Shown one piece after another: positions 23,655 to 32,896 of a stretch of 38,767 nucleotides of DNA. Under the pieces are notes generated by a model. It was not told the DNA's origin. It searched no databases and saw only the letters and a list, made by a program, of their open reading frames with translations. The position numbers were made by a program, and so were the translations under genes. The stretch comes from an uncultured Prevotellaceae bacterium. GTDB taxonomy: Bacteria; Bacteroidota; Bacteroidia; Bacteroidales; Bacteroidaceae. Where the stretch lies: the NCBI GenBank assembly GCA_902770845.1, contig CACXUV010000013.1, positions 1 through 38,767 of the forward strand, written 5' to 3'. Each line of letters starts with the position of its first letter. The first letter of the stretch is position 1.

Positions 23655-24935
23655 TTATTTCCTATTGTTCTTTTTATAATTCTGATAAGCTTCAGCGGCA
23701 TCAACGCGCTCTCCAGCACGAAACGCTATCACAAAAGCCTGCGGGAAACGGGAGAGTATTGACTTGCGCAATCGCATAATCTCGTTATAGTTGGACGATG
23801 CGCCCAAAGTGTATTTCCACAGTCCTTTTTCTTTATAGGCATCTACTTCCCGCAAGCCCTTCAGCCGTTTGTCTGATGCGGGTAGTTTGCGGTCGCTGGT
23901 AAAAATCTGTACTTTGAAGATGGTGGTAACGGTATCGAGGCCAGCCACAGGAGTCAACAGCGGAGCAACCATAGCAGGCACCTTACGGCTGCTGTCTATC
24001 GTCTGTTCCTGCTTGGCGGAGCGTTCGTTGCTCTCTGCCAAACGGGGCACAGATTCACTCGACTTAGCCTCTGAATCGACCAGTGACGAACGGGTGGATT
24101 TCTTGGTTTCGGCTGTAACAGCAGAAGATGAAAGTTTTGAATCTACTGCAACAGAACGGTTTGTAGACTTTCCCGTACGCAGTTTCTTATACTCCACAAA
24201 AGCCTGATAGATGCCACGTCCCATCAGGTCCACATTCGACTTATTCGTCATAAACCTTTCTTCTGCAGGCGTGGTGATATAACCCAATTCTATAAGGCAG
24301 GCAGGCATCGACGTTTCACGCAACACCAAGAAAGCATCCTGCTTCACGCCCTTGTTGGGACGATTGGCAGTTCTGCAGGTATGCTTCTGAATGAGCTGAG
24401 CCAGCTCCACACTGGCTGCCATATTCTTTTCGTTAATAACATCAAAGATGAGCATGCTTTCTGGCGACCGGGGGTCATAGCCCGAATAGTGCTGTTTGTA
24501 ATCCTGCTCTATCATGATCACCTCGTTCTCACGCTGGGCAGCACCCAGTTTCTCATCACTGCGGCGCATACCCATAGTGTAGGTTTCCATACCTGATATG
24601 GGCTTCTTGCTAGCCACAGAGTTCACGTGAATAGACACAAAGACATCGGCTTTATTTCTGTTGGCAATGTCGGCACGCTCATGCAAGGGAATAAACACAT
24701 CGGTCTTGCGCGTATAAATGACACGCACGTCGGGACAGTTCTGCTCCACATAGCGGCCAAAGGCCAAAGCCACACCCAGCGCAATATTCTTTTCCTTCGC
24801 CGTCTTGGTCATGGTGCCAGGGTCTTTTCCGCCATGTCCGGCATCAATGACCAGCACAAACTTGTCATTTGCAGCGGCAAAAGCCACTGTAAAGGAAAGT
24901 ATCATCAACAGCAAAAGAGAAATTTTTCTTAACAT
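23655..24935 (-). CDS. N-acetylmuramoyl-L-alanine amidase with C-terminal SPOR-like domain
   Basis: I start at ATG 24935 (MLRKISLLLLMILSFTVAFA, a signal peptide) because the longer frame from 24977 would add 14 residues without signal character and overlap folB. The 426-aa product has an Amidase_3 domain at about 26-245: zinc and catalytic motifs VIDAGHGGKDPG (His34), an ExxN-type helix, VFVSIHVNS and LIELGYIT. It cleaves the bond between MurNAc and L-Ala in peptidoglycan during cell separation. A Ser/Lys-rich linker (about 255-320) leads to residues about 340-415 (FKVQIFTSDRKLP ... WKYTLG ... AFVIAFRAGERV), a SPOR-like domain that targets denuded septal glycan. It sits 2 nt after folB and 19 nt before the MCE gene, so it is almost certainly co-transcribed. 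Confidence 0.93.
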   Translation of the reverse strand: MLRKISLLLLMILSFTVAFAAANDKFVLVIDAGHGGKDPGTMTKTAKEKNIALGVALAFGRYVEQNCPDVRVIYTRKTDVFIPLHERADIANRNKADVFVSIHVNSVASKKPISGMETYTMGMRRSDEKLGAAQRENEVIMIEQDYKQHYSGYDPRSPESMLIFDVINEKNMAASVELAQLIQKHTCRTANRPNKGVKQDAFLVLRETSMPACLIELGYITTPAEERFMTNKSNVDLMGRGIYQAFVEYKKLRTGKSTNRSVAVDSKLSSSAVTAETKKSTRSSLVDSEAKSSESVPRLAESNERSAKQEQTIDSSRKVPAMVAPLLTPVAGLDTVTTIFKVQIFTSDRKLPASDKRLKGLREVDAYKEKGLWKYTLGASSNYNEIMRLRKSILSRFPQAFVIAFRAGERVDAAEAYQNYKKNNRK

Positions 24936-24937
24936 AA

Positions 24938-25306
24938 TCACTTCGTAAAATGTAGCTCCACCCCTGCCCCTTGACAAAGAACGCCCATGGGTGGATTCTC
25001 CTTAGTCAACGTCAAATCGAGGGCTGTAGCCTGAGGATAGCGGTCGAACACTGCCATAGCAATGCGCCCTGCCACATGTTCCAGCAATGCCGAAGGCTGT
25101 TTCATCTGACTCACCACCAACTGGCAAAGGTCAGCATAGTTAAGCGTATCGGCCACATCATCCGATTGCATGGCTCGCATAATATTATAATGTACGCGCA
25201 AGGACACCAAAAATTCTCCCCCTACCCTGCGTTCCTGTTCCAGCACGCCGTGATAGGCATACAGCCGCAAGCGATCGATGAATATCTGACTGGACTGCAA
25301 GATCAT
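24938..25306 (-). CDS. folB: Dihydroneopterin aldolase FolB
   Basis: A 122-aa protein, the normal FolB length. Motifs: 'IFIDRLRLYAYHGVLEQERRVGGEF' at the N-terminus, NYADLCQLV, LLEHVAGRI with the active-site Glu, and LTLTKENPPMG with the conserved Lys. It converts 7,8-dihydroneopterin to 6-hydroxymethyl-dihydropterin and glycolaldehyde in folate synthesis, in the cytoplasm as an octamer. Its ATG overlaps the stop of the upstream gene by 4 nt (ATGA), indicating translational coupling, and its stop lies 2 nt before the amidase start. Confidence 0.95.
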   Translation of the reverse strand: MILQSSQIFIDRLRLYAYHGVLEQERRVGGEFLVSLRVHYNIMRAMQSDDVADTLNYADLCQLVVSQMKQPSALLEHVAGRIAMAVFDRYPQATALDLTLTKENPPMGVLCQGAGVELHFTK

Positions 25307-25989
25307 TGTGCTTCGGATACAGAGTCGTCTATGTCAATGCCTGCGGGCAGATACTTCTTCAAGGCTCGCTCCACACCATTTTTCCATGTATTGATGTTCT
25401 CGCTTTGCAACTGCAACGAACCCACCAATTTGATTACATGCTCAATGGGCATGCGATAACGCAACACACCCGAGATGAGCTTAGCATAGTTCCAGTATTC
25501 GGGATTAAAACGCTCCGACAGTCCTTCGACAGTAATCTTATAGCCACGCGTATTGGTGAACTGGAAATCATAACGCTTTGTGCCGTCGGCATTGGTCTGC
25601 TTCACAATTTTTCCTCTTGACACCGACTTTGGTATCATGATGCCTTCATCATCGTCTTGCAAGCCGGTGAAGATCTCGTAAGGATAGCCATTGAGCAGTC
25701 CCACCAGGGCCACCCACTTCTCCTTATTATTTTGGAAACGAACCACATCACACTCCAGTTCCTGAGGTCTCACCTCGACTACCTGCGGTCCAACCCCCAC
25801 CTTCAGCTCGCCTTCCGGCAAAACTTGATGAATATTGTTCAGAATGCGTGATAGCTGCTTCTCTGTCACAGGGTCTGCCTGCTGTTGCTCCATCTTCAAA
25901 AGTTTTTCGAGCAAATGCTCCCTGCCGCCCACCGCCGCAAGAAAAGACTGCATCGCCTCTTCAAATGTATAGACAATCTGTGAATCCAT
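25303..25989 (-). CDS. Free-standing protein like the C-terminal part of class II (B12-dependent) ribonucleotide reductase
   Basis: I choose ATG 25989 (MDSQIVYTFEEAMQ) because it lies just downstream of a consensus promoter; the frame extends upstream but that stretch is the promoter region. The 228-aa product reads like the tail region of Bacteroidetes NrdJ: ECDVVRFQNNKEKWVALVGL, PYEIFTGLQDDDEG, KRYDFQFTNTRGYKITVEGL, FNPEYWNYAKLISGVLRYRMPIEHV and INTWKNGVERALKKYLP. The catalytic barrel with the active cysteines is absent, and so is the Cys-rich redox tail, so it cannot reduce nucleotides alone. It is the first gene of the unit with folB, the amidase and the MCE gene. It may be a regulator, a decayed remnant or a re-purposed domain; the intact frame and promoter argue against decay. 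Confidence 0.7.
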   Translation of the reverse strand: MDSQIVYTFEEAMQSFLAAVGGREHLLEKLLKMEQQQADPVTEKQLSRILNNIHQVLPEGELKVGVGPQVVEVRPQELECDVVRFQNNKEKWVALVGLLNGYPYEIFTGLQDDDEGIMIPKSVSRGKIVKQTNADGTKRYDFQFTNTRGYKITVEGLSERFNPEYWNYAKLISGVLRYRMPIEHVIKLVGSLQLQSENINTWKNGVERALKKYLPAGIDIDDSVSEAQ

Positions 25990-26020
25990 TACAAATTCTT
26001 GTTTTCTTTCAATTTTCCGT

Positions 26021-26052
26021 GCAAAGTTAATGCAATTTATGTAATTTTCCAA
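26021..26052 (-). promoter_or_regulatory. Promoter of the RNR-tail/folB/amidase/MCE unit
   Basis: TTG (26050-26052), a 20-nt spacer, then TAACTTTGC (26021-26029) on the minus strand, about 32 nt before ATG 25989. Confidence 0.7.
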
Positions 26053-26061
26053 AAAAAATCG

Positions 26062-26070
26062 TAACTTTGC
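26062..26070 (+). promoter_or_regulatory. -7 box of the 1330-aa exported protein gene
   Basis: TAACTTTGC on the plus strand, 31 nt before ATG 26102. No clear TTG at -33. The -33 region overlaps the opposing promoter at 26021-26052, so the two divergent transcripts may interfere. Confidence 0.6.
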
Positions 26071-26101
26071 TGCCAGAAACCATAAATAAGACAACGCATC
26101 A

Positions 26102-29100
26102 ATGAAAAGGACACTGACTTTGCTGGCACTTTGTGCAATCAGCACATGGGCAACAGCTGTTACCGAACACGAAGACATTACCACACAATTTGTAACCAAT
26201 GCGTCATTTGAAAGCGACAATATCTCTGCTATCACGGCAACGGTCAACGCAGCCGATGGTCTCCGAGGCTATGCTGTGAAGAATCCTGTCGGTTGGAACG
26301 TCACCAACGCGGCCAATGCCGTGAGCCTCATCGTGACAGCCGACTGCTTCACCGACAACAACTTTGGCAAAGTGACTTCCCTGGCCAACGGTCAGCAAGC
26401 ATACTACCTTCGCATGGGATGGAACGATGGCACCACCACTGTGAGCCAAACGCTACACAATTTGCCCAAAGGCCGATACCAACTGGCAGCCAGCATCCGA
26501 TCTGGCTATGCCAATACGGCTACGTCGGCCTATTCAATCATGGCAGGAGCCACCAATATGGCGTTCTCTTTCGCCCAGGGTTCTGCCTCATGCTTCGTGA
26601 CAGCTCCATGGGAAGTTGCAACCACCGACTTTGAACTGGCGACTGACGGTGATGCCACCATTGGCTTCAACATCAATTGGGTGTCAGGAGGTTCCTGCAT
26701 CATGTTCGACGATGTGCATCTCTATCGTTTAACCGACGATTACGTAAAACCAGAAGATCTCACTGAGACCGACGTGGAAAGTCCCACAGAAGGCAAGGTG
26801 CTCAGCGATTTCGTTGCTGAGAGCCAAATGAAGGCCGACCTCCTGCAAATGCTGGCCAACTTTGCCACCTATCTGAAGAACGACTTCCAGGATGCAGTTG
26901 CCCCAAACAGCGTGGGCGAAGCATGTGGCTGCTTCAAAGGCGAAAACACCATGGGCAACAACGAACAGGGCGTGCGACCCAATGCAGATCTATCGATGAT
27001 TTGTGCTTTCCTAGCGAAATATGGAAAGGACAAAGTCACCTTGCCCGCAGGAGTAACATGGAGCGAAATTGAAAGCATGGCCATGAAGAGTCTGGTCTTT
27101 GCCTACTCCACTCACAAAGCCAATAAGCTGAAGGTATGCTCTGGCAACAACTACTGGGGCAGCACATCAACCAGCGACTACGCCTGGGAAAGTTCACTGT
27201 GGGCCATGTCGGTGGCCTATTCGGCCTTCTTCCAGTGGGACAAACTCAGCGAAAAGCAGAAGAAATACATCTACCAAATGCTCAAGGCTGAGTGCAACTA
27301 CGAACTGAACCGCACCATCCCCACTGGCTATGCCGGCGACACCAAGGCTGAGGAAAACGGCTGGGAGGCCGACATTCTGGCTGCCACGCTGGGATTATTC
27401 CCCAACGATGCGCTGGCACCACGCTGGTTTCAGCGCTTGCGCGAGTTTGCCATCAACTGCTATTCGCAGAAAGACGATGCAACCAACACTACCATTATCG
27501 ACCCTGATTATGACAATAAAACGGTGAAAGACCTGTATAAAGGCCAGAACCTATACGATGACTTCACCCTGCAGAACCACAACTATTTCCACACATCCTA
27601 TCAGAATGTGGTCATTCAAGAGCTGGGCGAGGCTGCCCTGGCCCTGAAGCTGTTCCAGCTGGGCACCATTGGTGAGGAAAAATGGAAGACCAACGCCTTG
27701 ATGCATAACAATGACAAAGTGATGCGCGAGGTGCTCTACTGGCTGGCACTGGCCGACGGTGAGCTGGCCATGCCAAACGGAAACGACTGGAGTCTTTTCC
27801 TCTATGACCAAATTACATCCTATTCCACCAATGCATGTTTCCTGCGCGATCCTCATGCACTGTTGCTTGAAAACCTTGCCTACAAGATGATCAAAGCCCG
27901 TCAGACCACAACTGCCGACGGTTCATGGCTGCTGCGTGCCGACGTGGGAGCCCGCCGCATGGGCGTAGAGGCCCACCGTGTCATGATGACCTGGCTGATG
28001 CACGATGTGCTTTCAACAGCCGACTTAAAAGCCACCTCGTGGGATGCCTTCAACCACGAATACAGCGCAGCAAAGATTCTGTCTTCGCAGAACATCGTCC
28101 GCGCTGCCACCGACTCGCGCTTCACCACTTTTTCCTGGAGCAACGGACTGCAGAGCTACACTGGCTACATTGCAGCCAATTCTGTCGACAAGAACAAAAT
28201 CATCGTACCGTTTCGCGCCAACAACACAGGCAATTTCCTGGGATGGTATGAGGTGCAAGGCAAAAAGACCAACGCAACGCCTGTAGTGCCTGGCATCTAC
28301 GACCTACGCGGCAACAGCTATGTGATGAATGGCGAACTGAACTGCAACGACGGTACGCTGAACAACCGTTTCGCCATCTATTCAACACCAGGCAATGCCG
28401 TGATTTACCTTGACCACGTGAGAGCAAACGCCCCTGTCACCATCACTGCAGAAAAGGGCGGACTACTGGCCATCAGCGTCGACGAACTGACCAAGACAAA
28501 ACGCACATTCTACACCGACGGTGGCCACCTGCAACTGGACGGAGCCACGCTGACACACATGGACGGCAACTGGCTGAACATCGACAATGCCGTGGGCATC
28601 GTCGTGCCTGCCTATCGACGGTTCGCATTTGGTGAGCGGGCCAACAACAATTCGGTAATGACCGCACGACTCTATGCTCTCTACAGCAACGGAAGCCGTT
28701 CGGTGAAAGCCAATGAACTGGCGAGCCTGCGCGCCATTGCCTACTATAGCAATGCCGACGCCGCCACTACAAAGCAAATGTCACAACGCTTTGCGCAGCT
28801 CGCCACTCCTGAGGGGTGGAACGGTGCCATTGCCTTCGACCCCGATGACACGGCCTACCTGCTACTCGCCAACTTTGCCAGCGACCAGAAATACAAACTC
28901 AACAACCTAACCACACACCTGGGTGCCCCCGTGTTTGCCGTGCGAACAAAAATCAGCGACAGCGGAGCCAGCGCCACATTCATGGCCGAAGAGAATCACT
29001 CCGTGGCCAATGTGCTGCGATTCTTCATCGAAGGAACTGGCGTAGAAGCCATACAAGACAAAAACAACGATGCCATCGTCTACTTGCTGAACCAGGTGAA

Positions 29101-30094
29101 AGGCAAAAACCCCATCACCGTAAATGCTGCAGGCAAGACACAAAAAATAATATTGGGACAGAAAGTTCTGAAGCTGTCCATCATGGAAGGCGAACTGCTG
29201 GTCGAGGAAGTCGCTGGATTTCCTGAAACAGCAGAAGAAGACCTCACGAAAGGCTTCAAAGACATCACCCAGGAGAAACTTGTGAATGCCTCATTCGAGG
29301 AAGATCAGACCTACGGTAACAACAAAGGCAACGTGACGCTGGGAAGTGTGACCTATAACCCCTGCTACACCAACACCGTGCCAGCCAGCAACTCGAAGTG
29401 GCCCAACATCCTGCCTGTGAAAGGCTGGAAGGCAGGCAACCTGCTTTCGAGTGGCAGCAACTTTGCGCGCATGTACTCCATGCCCTACAGCCAAACGATG
29501 TTCTGCGTGAGTCCGAGCAGCGTGGGAAACTATGCCGCTCGATGCTCACGTCCTGTGAATGATGCCGATTGTGGCGACCGTGTTCTCACCGTGCTCAACT
29601 CGTGGGACACTGGCTCCAATGCCATTACACAATCGGTCGACCTGGAAGCAGGAAAATATCGCGTACTCATGGATGCCCGCTACGAATGCACCAACCAATC
29701 TGCCAACAACGGAACCACCGTTACCGCTACGGGCAACACCAACACTTCGCTCACTGGCATAAAAGTAGGCACAAAAACCGACTATCGCTACCCCACCGAA
29801 AATGCCACCTGGCAACAGCTATGCTTTGATTTCCAACTGGAACAGCCACAGGCTGTGACCATTTCACTGGGCTTCCGCACATCGGCCAGCGTGGGAGCAG
29901 CCAACAACACCCTACTCTATATCGACAATGTGCGCCTGCTGGCATCAGAAGACAACACCTCTGCTGCCATTCGCAATATCACCTCGTCCCACGCCGTTTC
30001 CACGCTCTACGACCTGCAAGGTCGCAAGGCCGGTCAACAACCTGCCGCAGGAATATACATACAAGAAGGCCGCAAAATTGTCGTTGGACGATAA
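26102..30094 (+). CDS. Exported multi-domain protein, predicted alpha/alpha-toroid carbohydrate-active enzyme with T9SS tail
   Basis: A 1330-aa protein with signal peptide MKRTLTLLALCAISTWATA. Residues about 25-215 form a beta-sandwich module of CBM type (FVTNASFESDNI ... GWNVTN ... GSCIMFDDVHLY). About 245-650 is helical and rich in aromatic pairs (YAWESSLWAMSVAYSAFFQWDKL, AEENGWEADILAATLGLFP, HNYFHTSYQNVVIQELGEA, HALLLENLAYKMIKAR), as in the alpha/alpha-toroid of polysaccharide lyases and six-hairpin glycosidases. About 700-1040 is beta-rich and could be the lyase-type C-terminal sandwich. About 1055-1280 is a second CBM-like module (KLVNASFEEDQTYG). The end (STLYDLQGRKAGQQPAAGIYIQEGRKIVVGR) is T9SS-like. 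I do not recognise the exact family; an active site is not assigned. It is alone on its strand and converges with tsaE. Confidence 0.65.
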   Translation: MKRTLTLLALCAISTWATAVTEHEDITTQFVTNASFESDNISAITATVNAADGLRGYAVKNPVGWNVTNAANAVSLIVTADCFTDNNFGKVTSLANGQQAYYLRMGWNDGTTTVSQTLHNLPKGRYQLAASIRSGYANTATSAYSIMAGATNMAFSFAQGSASCFVTAPWEVATTDFELATDGDATIGFNINWVSGGSCIMFDDVHLYRLTDDYVKPEDLTETDVESPTEGKVLSDFVAESQMKADLLQMLANFATYLKNDFQDAVAPNSVGEACGCFKGENTMGNNEQGVRPNADLSMICAFLAKYGKDKVTLPAGVTWSEIESMAMKSLVFAYSTHKANKLKVCSGNNYWGSTSTSDYAWESSLWAMSVAYSAFFQWDKLSEKQKKYIYQMLKAECNYELNRTIPTGYAGDTKAEENGWEADILAATLGLFPNDALAPRWFQRLREFAINCYSQKDDATNTTIIDPDYDNKTVKDLYKGQNLYDDFTLQNHNYFHTSYQNVVIQELGEAALALKLFQLGTIGEEKWKTNALMHNNDKVMREVLYWLALADGELAMPNGNDWSLFLYDQITSYSTNACFLRDPHALLLENLAYKMIKARQTTTADGSWLLRADVGARRMGVEAHRVMMTWLMHDVLSTADLKATSWDAFNHEYSAAKILSSQNIVRAATDSRFTTFSWSNGLQSYTGYIAANSVDKNKIIVPFRANNTGNFLGWYEVQGKKTNATPVVPGIYDLRGNSYVMNGELNCNDGTLNNRFAIYSTPGNAVIYLDHVRANAPVTITAEKGGLLAISVDELTKTKRTFYTDGGHLQLDGATLTHMDGNWLNIDNAVGIVVPAYRRFAFGERANNNSVMTARLYALYSNGSRSVKANELASLRAIAYYSNADAATTKQMSQRFAQLATPEGWNGAIAFDPDDTAYLLLANFASDQKYKLNNLTTHLGAPVFAVRTKISDSGASATFMAEENHSVANVLRFFIEGTGVEAIQDKNNDAIVYLLNQVKGKNPITVNAAGKTQKIILGQKVLKLSIMEGELLVEEVAGFPETAEEDLTKGFKDITQEKLVNASFEEDQTYGNNKGNVTLGSVTYNPCYTNTVPASNSKWPNILPVKGWKAGNLLSSGSNFARMYSMPYSQTMFCVSPSSVGNYAARCSRPVNDADCGDRVLTVLNSWDTGSNAITQSVDLEAGKYRVLMDARYECTNQSANNGTTVTATGNTNTSLTGIKVGTKTDYRYPTENATWQQLCFDFQLEQPQAVTISLGFRTSASVGAANNTLLYIDNVRLLASEDNTSAAIRNITSSHAVSTLYDLQGRKAGQQPAAGIYIQEGRKIVVGR

Positions 30095-30135
30095 TGCGGC
30101 TTTATAAAATGTCTATTTACCTTGAAATCAGCTGT

Positions 30136-30155
30136 TTCTCCTTTTAACAGGAGAA
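30136..30155. terminator. Small hairpin at the convergent ends of the 1330-aa gene and tsaE
   Basis: TTCTCCT / AGGAGAA, 7-bp stem with a 6-nt loop, 41 nt past the plus-strand stop and overlapping the last codons of tsaE. No strong T-run follows on either strand, so it is a weak candidate. Confidence 0.3.
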
Positions 30156-30584
30156 CGAAATGGAGCGCAAACCGTCGGATTTCTCCTCTATCGTTACCCG
30201 TACAGCGTCATCGGGCAACAGTTCTTCTATCAGTTCCGGCCACTCTATAAAGCAAAGGGCGCCACTATAGAAATAGTCTTCGTAGCCCATGTCGTAGACC
30301 TCTTCAATCTTTTTGATACGGTAGAAGTCAAAGTGATAAATATTCCTGGATGCCGGCAACTGGCCATCATCCAAAGCCGAAACTTCATATTCATTGACAA
30401 TGGCAAAGGTGGGAGAGGTTATTACATCCTCAACACCCAACTGTTCACAAACGGCTTTGATAAAGGTGGTCTTGCCTGCCCCCATTTTCCCATAGAAGGC
30501 AAACACGCTGTGCTGCCCCATCGCACTGATAAACTGTTGCGCGGCCTCATTGATGCCGGCCAAGCTCTTAATAACTATTTCCAT
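30144..30584 (-). CDS. tsaE: tRNA threonylcarbamoyladenosine biosynthesis ATPase TsaE
   Basis: A 146-aa protein of normal TsaE length. P-loop GKMGAGKTT at residues 32-40, then [12 protein letters not shown] (switch region), HFDFYRI and CFIEWPE, all hallmarks of the family. TsaE works with TsaB and TsaD to install t6A at position 37 of ANN-decoding tRNAs; it is the ATPase that resets the complex. Start ATG 30584 is 17 nt after the L,D-transpeptidase stop. Last gene of the aroA-porW-porX unit. Confidence 0.95.
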   Translation of the reverse strand: MEIVIKSLAGINEAAQQFISAMGQHSVFAFYGKMGAGKTTFIKAVCEQLGVEDVITSPTFAIVNEYEVSALDDGQLPASRNIYHFDFYRIKKIEEVYDMGYEDYFYSGALCFIEWPELIEELLPDDAVRVTIEEKSDGLRSISFSC

Positions 30585-30601
30585 AGATTTTTGTTGACTG
30601 T

Positions 30602-31288
30602 CTATTTCTCAAACGGCAGCGGATCGTCGTTCTCTGCCTGTATCGTGACGTTCATGCCCTCAAAGGCATACCTTTCTTTCAGGTCAATAATGTCTTTATC
30701 GAGCAAACGAATACAACCTTCGCTGGCACGGCCAGGAACCGTCTGCTCGTTGTTGGTGCTGCCATGAATGCCAATGCCCGAATGGCCTGGCGTGAGCAAA
30801 CGCAGGAACCAGTGACCATAAGCCTTGATGCTGCCCCGCCCGTCGTGGAAGTCATGACTCCACGTAGAAGCATCCTGTATCTGAACAATTGAGAAGGGCT
30901 TTCCTTTAGGCGATTCCGGTGTGCGCATGTCGCCCTTACGCTGCTTGTTGCCTTTGTTTTTGCTCAGGCAAACGGGGTAACGGGCCGTGAGCAGCGTGTC
31001 GCCACCCACCACCTCATAGACACTCAGGCGGAGCAACTTCTTCGAAATCACGATAAAACACTGTTTGCGGTCATGCACCTGTCGGTAGATGGTAGCAGAA
31101 TCCGTACGCACTCCCACCATTACCGTGTCGCCCCCCGGCATGACCAAGGGACGCAGAGACATGGAATCAGCATTAACCAGTGAGTCAACCTCCGGCTCCT
31201 GCTGGGGCTTGCTGGCATTGGAACATCCCACCAGCAAACTGATGACAGCCAGCAGGGCATACATGCACAATTCTTTCTTCTTCATCAT
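30602..31288 (-). CDS. L,D-transpeptidase (YkuD) lipoprotein
   Basis: A 228-aa protein. Residues 1-22 are a lipoprotein signal ending in LVGC (Cys22), so it is anchored in the envelope. The YkuD domain occupies about 75-215, with the catalytic motif GIHGS (His175) ... SEGCIRL (Cys192). Such enzymes form 3-3 peptidoglycan cross-links or attach proteins to the wall; some hydrolyse or exchange D-amino acids. The remark '[24 protein letters not shown]' before the active site matches the substrate-loop found in the family. It lies 21 nt after porX and 17 nt before tsaE. Confidence 0.92.
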   Translation of the reverse strand: MMKKKELCMYALLAVISLLVGCSNASKPQQEPEVDSLVNADSMSLRPLVMPGGDTVMVGVRTDSATIYRQVHDRKQCFIVISKKLLRLSVYEVVGGDTLLTARYPVCLSKNKGNKQRKGDMRTPESPKGKPFSIVQIQDASTWSHDFHDGRGSIKAYGHWFLRLLTPGHSGIGIHGSTNNEQTVPGRASEGCIRLLDKDIIDLKERYAFEGMNVTIQAENDDPLPFEK

Positions 31289-31309
31289 TTATATTTTTCA
31301 TTCCAACAT

Positions 31310-32878
31310 TCAGCGACGCTTCCCTGTAAGTGTAATGATGGGTATCATCATTTCTTCCATCGAAATGCCACCATGCTGGAAGGTGTCTTTATAATAACTC
31401 ACATAGTAGTTGTAGTTGTTCGGATAAGCAAAGAACGAGTCTCCCGTGGCAAAAACATAGCTGGTCGACAGGTTGGGCGAAGGCAACTGCGCCTGCCTTG
31501 GGTCGCGAATGACGAAAAGGTCCTTGGCATCGTAGCCCAAGTTTTTCCCCAGTTTATAGCGCAGATTGGTGTTGGTATTGCGGTCGCCCACAATTTTCAC
31601 GGACTTGGTGCAACGTATGGACCCATGGTCGGTGGTAACAATTACCTTATAGCCAGTCTGAGCCAACTGACGGAAGAAGTCAGCAATGACCGAATGACGG
31701 AACCAAGACAGGGTGATGGAACGATAGGCCGACTCGTTGTTGGCCAGTTCGCGCACCATCCTTGACTCGGTGCGGGCATGCGAAAGCATATCAATGAAAT
31801 TGAACACCACCACATTGATGTCGGTCTTGAGCATCGAGTTCAACTGTTGCATCAGTCGGTCGGCATCCTGCGAGTTGTTCACCTTGTGATAGGAGAACGT
31901 GTTCCTACGGCGGTAGCGCTCCAACTGCGTCCTGATGAGCGGCTCTTCGTTCAGATTCTTTCCCTCTTCCTCGTCTTCATCAACCCACAGTTCGGGAAAC
32001 ATCTCTGCAATCTTGTTGGGCATCAGTCCTGAGAAGATGGCATTGCGGGCATACTGCGTGGCTGTGGGAAGGATGGCGTAATACAGATCTTCGTCTATGT
32101 CGAACTGGTCGCCTATCTCCCTGCTGAGCACACGCCACTGGTCGTAGCGAAAGTTATCAAGCACCACGAGAAACACCTTTTCCCCATCATTCAGCAACGG
32201 GAAAAGCTTTTTCTTGAAAATTTCAGGCGACATCATGGGTCTGTCGATATTAGGAGCTGTTGGCGAAAGCGATGCCACCCAGTCCAGATAGTTATTCTTC
32301 ACAAACTTGGCAAATCCCAGGTTGGCTTCTTCTTTCTGCATCTTGAGCATGTCAGTCATCTGCGAGTCTGTCGAAGAAAGCTCCAGTTCCCAGTGCACCA
32401 GCCGTTTATACACCTGCTGCCAGTCCTGCCATGTGCGGCAGTCCATAATCTGCATGGCAATTTGCTGAAAGCTCTGCTGATACTGACTCTGCGTGACTTC
32501 AGTCTCAATCTCGCGACGATGAATGTTCTTCTTCAGCGTCAGCAGTATCTGGTTGGGATTCACAGGTTTGATCAGATAGTCGGCGATTTTCTGCCCAATG
32601 GCCTGCTCCATGATGTTTTCTTCCTCGCTCTTGGTCACCATGACCACCGGCAGAGCAGGCTGCACTTCCTTGATGCGCTGCAGTGTTTCAAGTCCGCTCA
32701 AACCAGGCATCTGCTCATCGAGCAACACCAGGTCGAACGATTGCTCCCGGCATAGGTCGATTGCATCAGTACCATTCGATGCCGTAGTCACTTCGTAGCC
32801 TTTTTTTTCCAAGAACAAGATATGAGCCTTCAGCAGCTCCATCTCATCGTCTACCCAAAGCAATTGTCCGTTAGTCAT
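31310..32878 (-). CDS. porX: PorX, T9SS response regulator with PglZ phosphodiesterase domain
   Basis: A 522-aa protein. Residues 1-120 are a CheY-type receiver: acidic pair Asp10-Asp11, phospho-acceptor Asp54 in LVLLDEQMPG, Thr82 and Lys104 in YLIKP. A helical linker (about 125-205) leads to a PglZ domain of the alkaline-phosphatase superfamily (about 215-515): VVLDNFRYDQW, LPTATQYARNAIFSG with the nucleophile-type Thr, NFIDMLSHAR and TTDHGS, the metal-binding pattern. PorX, with histidine kinase PorY, controls the type IX secretion system in Porphyromonas gingivalis and other Bacteroidetes; the PglZ part hydrolyses oligonucleotides. No DNA-binding domain is present. porY is not in the window. 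It follows porW by 18 nt, so the two T9SS genes are co-transcribed. All catalytic-type residues appear intact. Confidence 0.95.
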   Translation of the reverse strand: MTNGQLLWVDDEMELLKAHILFLEKKGYEVTTASNGTDAIDLCREQSFDLVLLDEQMPGLSGLETLQRIKEVQPALPVVMVTKSEEENIMEQAIGQKIADYLIKPVNPNQILLTLKKNIHRREIETEVTQSQYQQSFQQIAMQIMDCRTWQDWQQVYKRLVHWELELSSTDSQMTDMLKMQKEEANLGFAKFVKNNYLDWVASLSPTAPNIDRPMMSPEIFKKKLFPLLNDGEKVFLVVLDNFRYDQWRVLSREIGDQFDIDEDLYYAILPTATQYARNAIFSGLMPNKIAEMFPELWVDEDEEEGKNLNEEPLIRTQLERYRRRNTFSYHKVNNSQDADRLMQQLNSMLKTDINVVVFNFIDMLSHARTESRMVRELANNESAYRSITLSWFRHSVIADFFRQLAQTGYKVIVTTDHGSIRCTKSVKIVGDRNTNTNLRYKLGKNLGYDAKDLFVIRDPRQAQLPSPNLSTSYVFATGDSFFAYPNNYNYYVSYYKDTFQHGGISMEEMMIPIITLTGKRR

Positions 32879-32896
32879 AATGTCGGTGTTTTTTTG

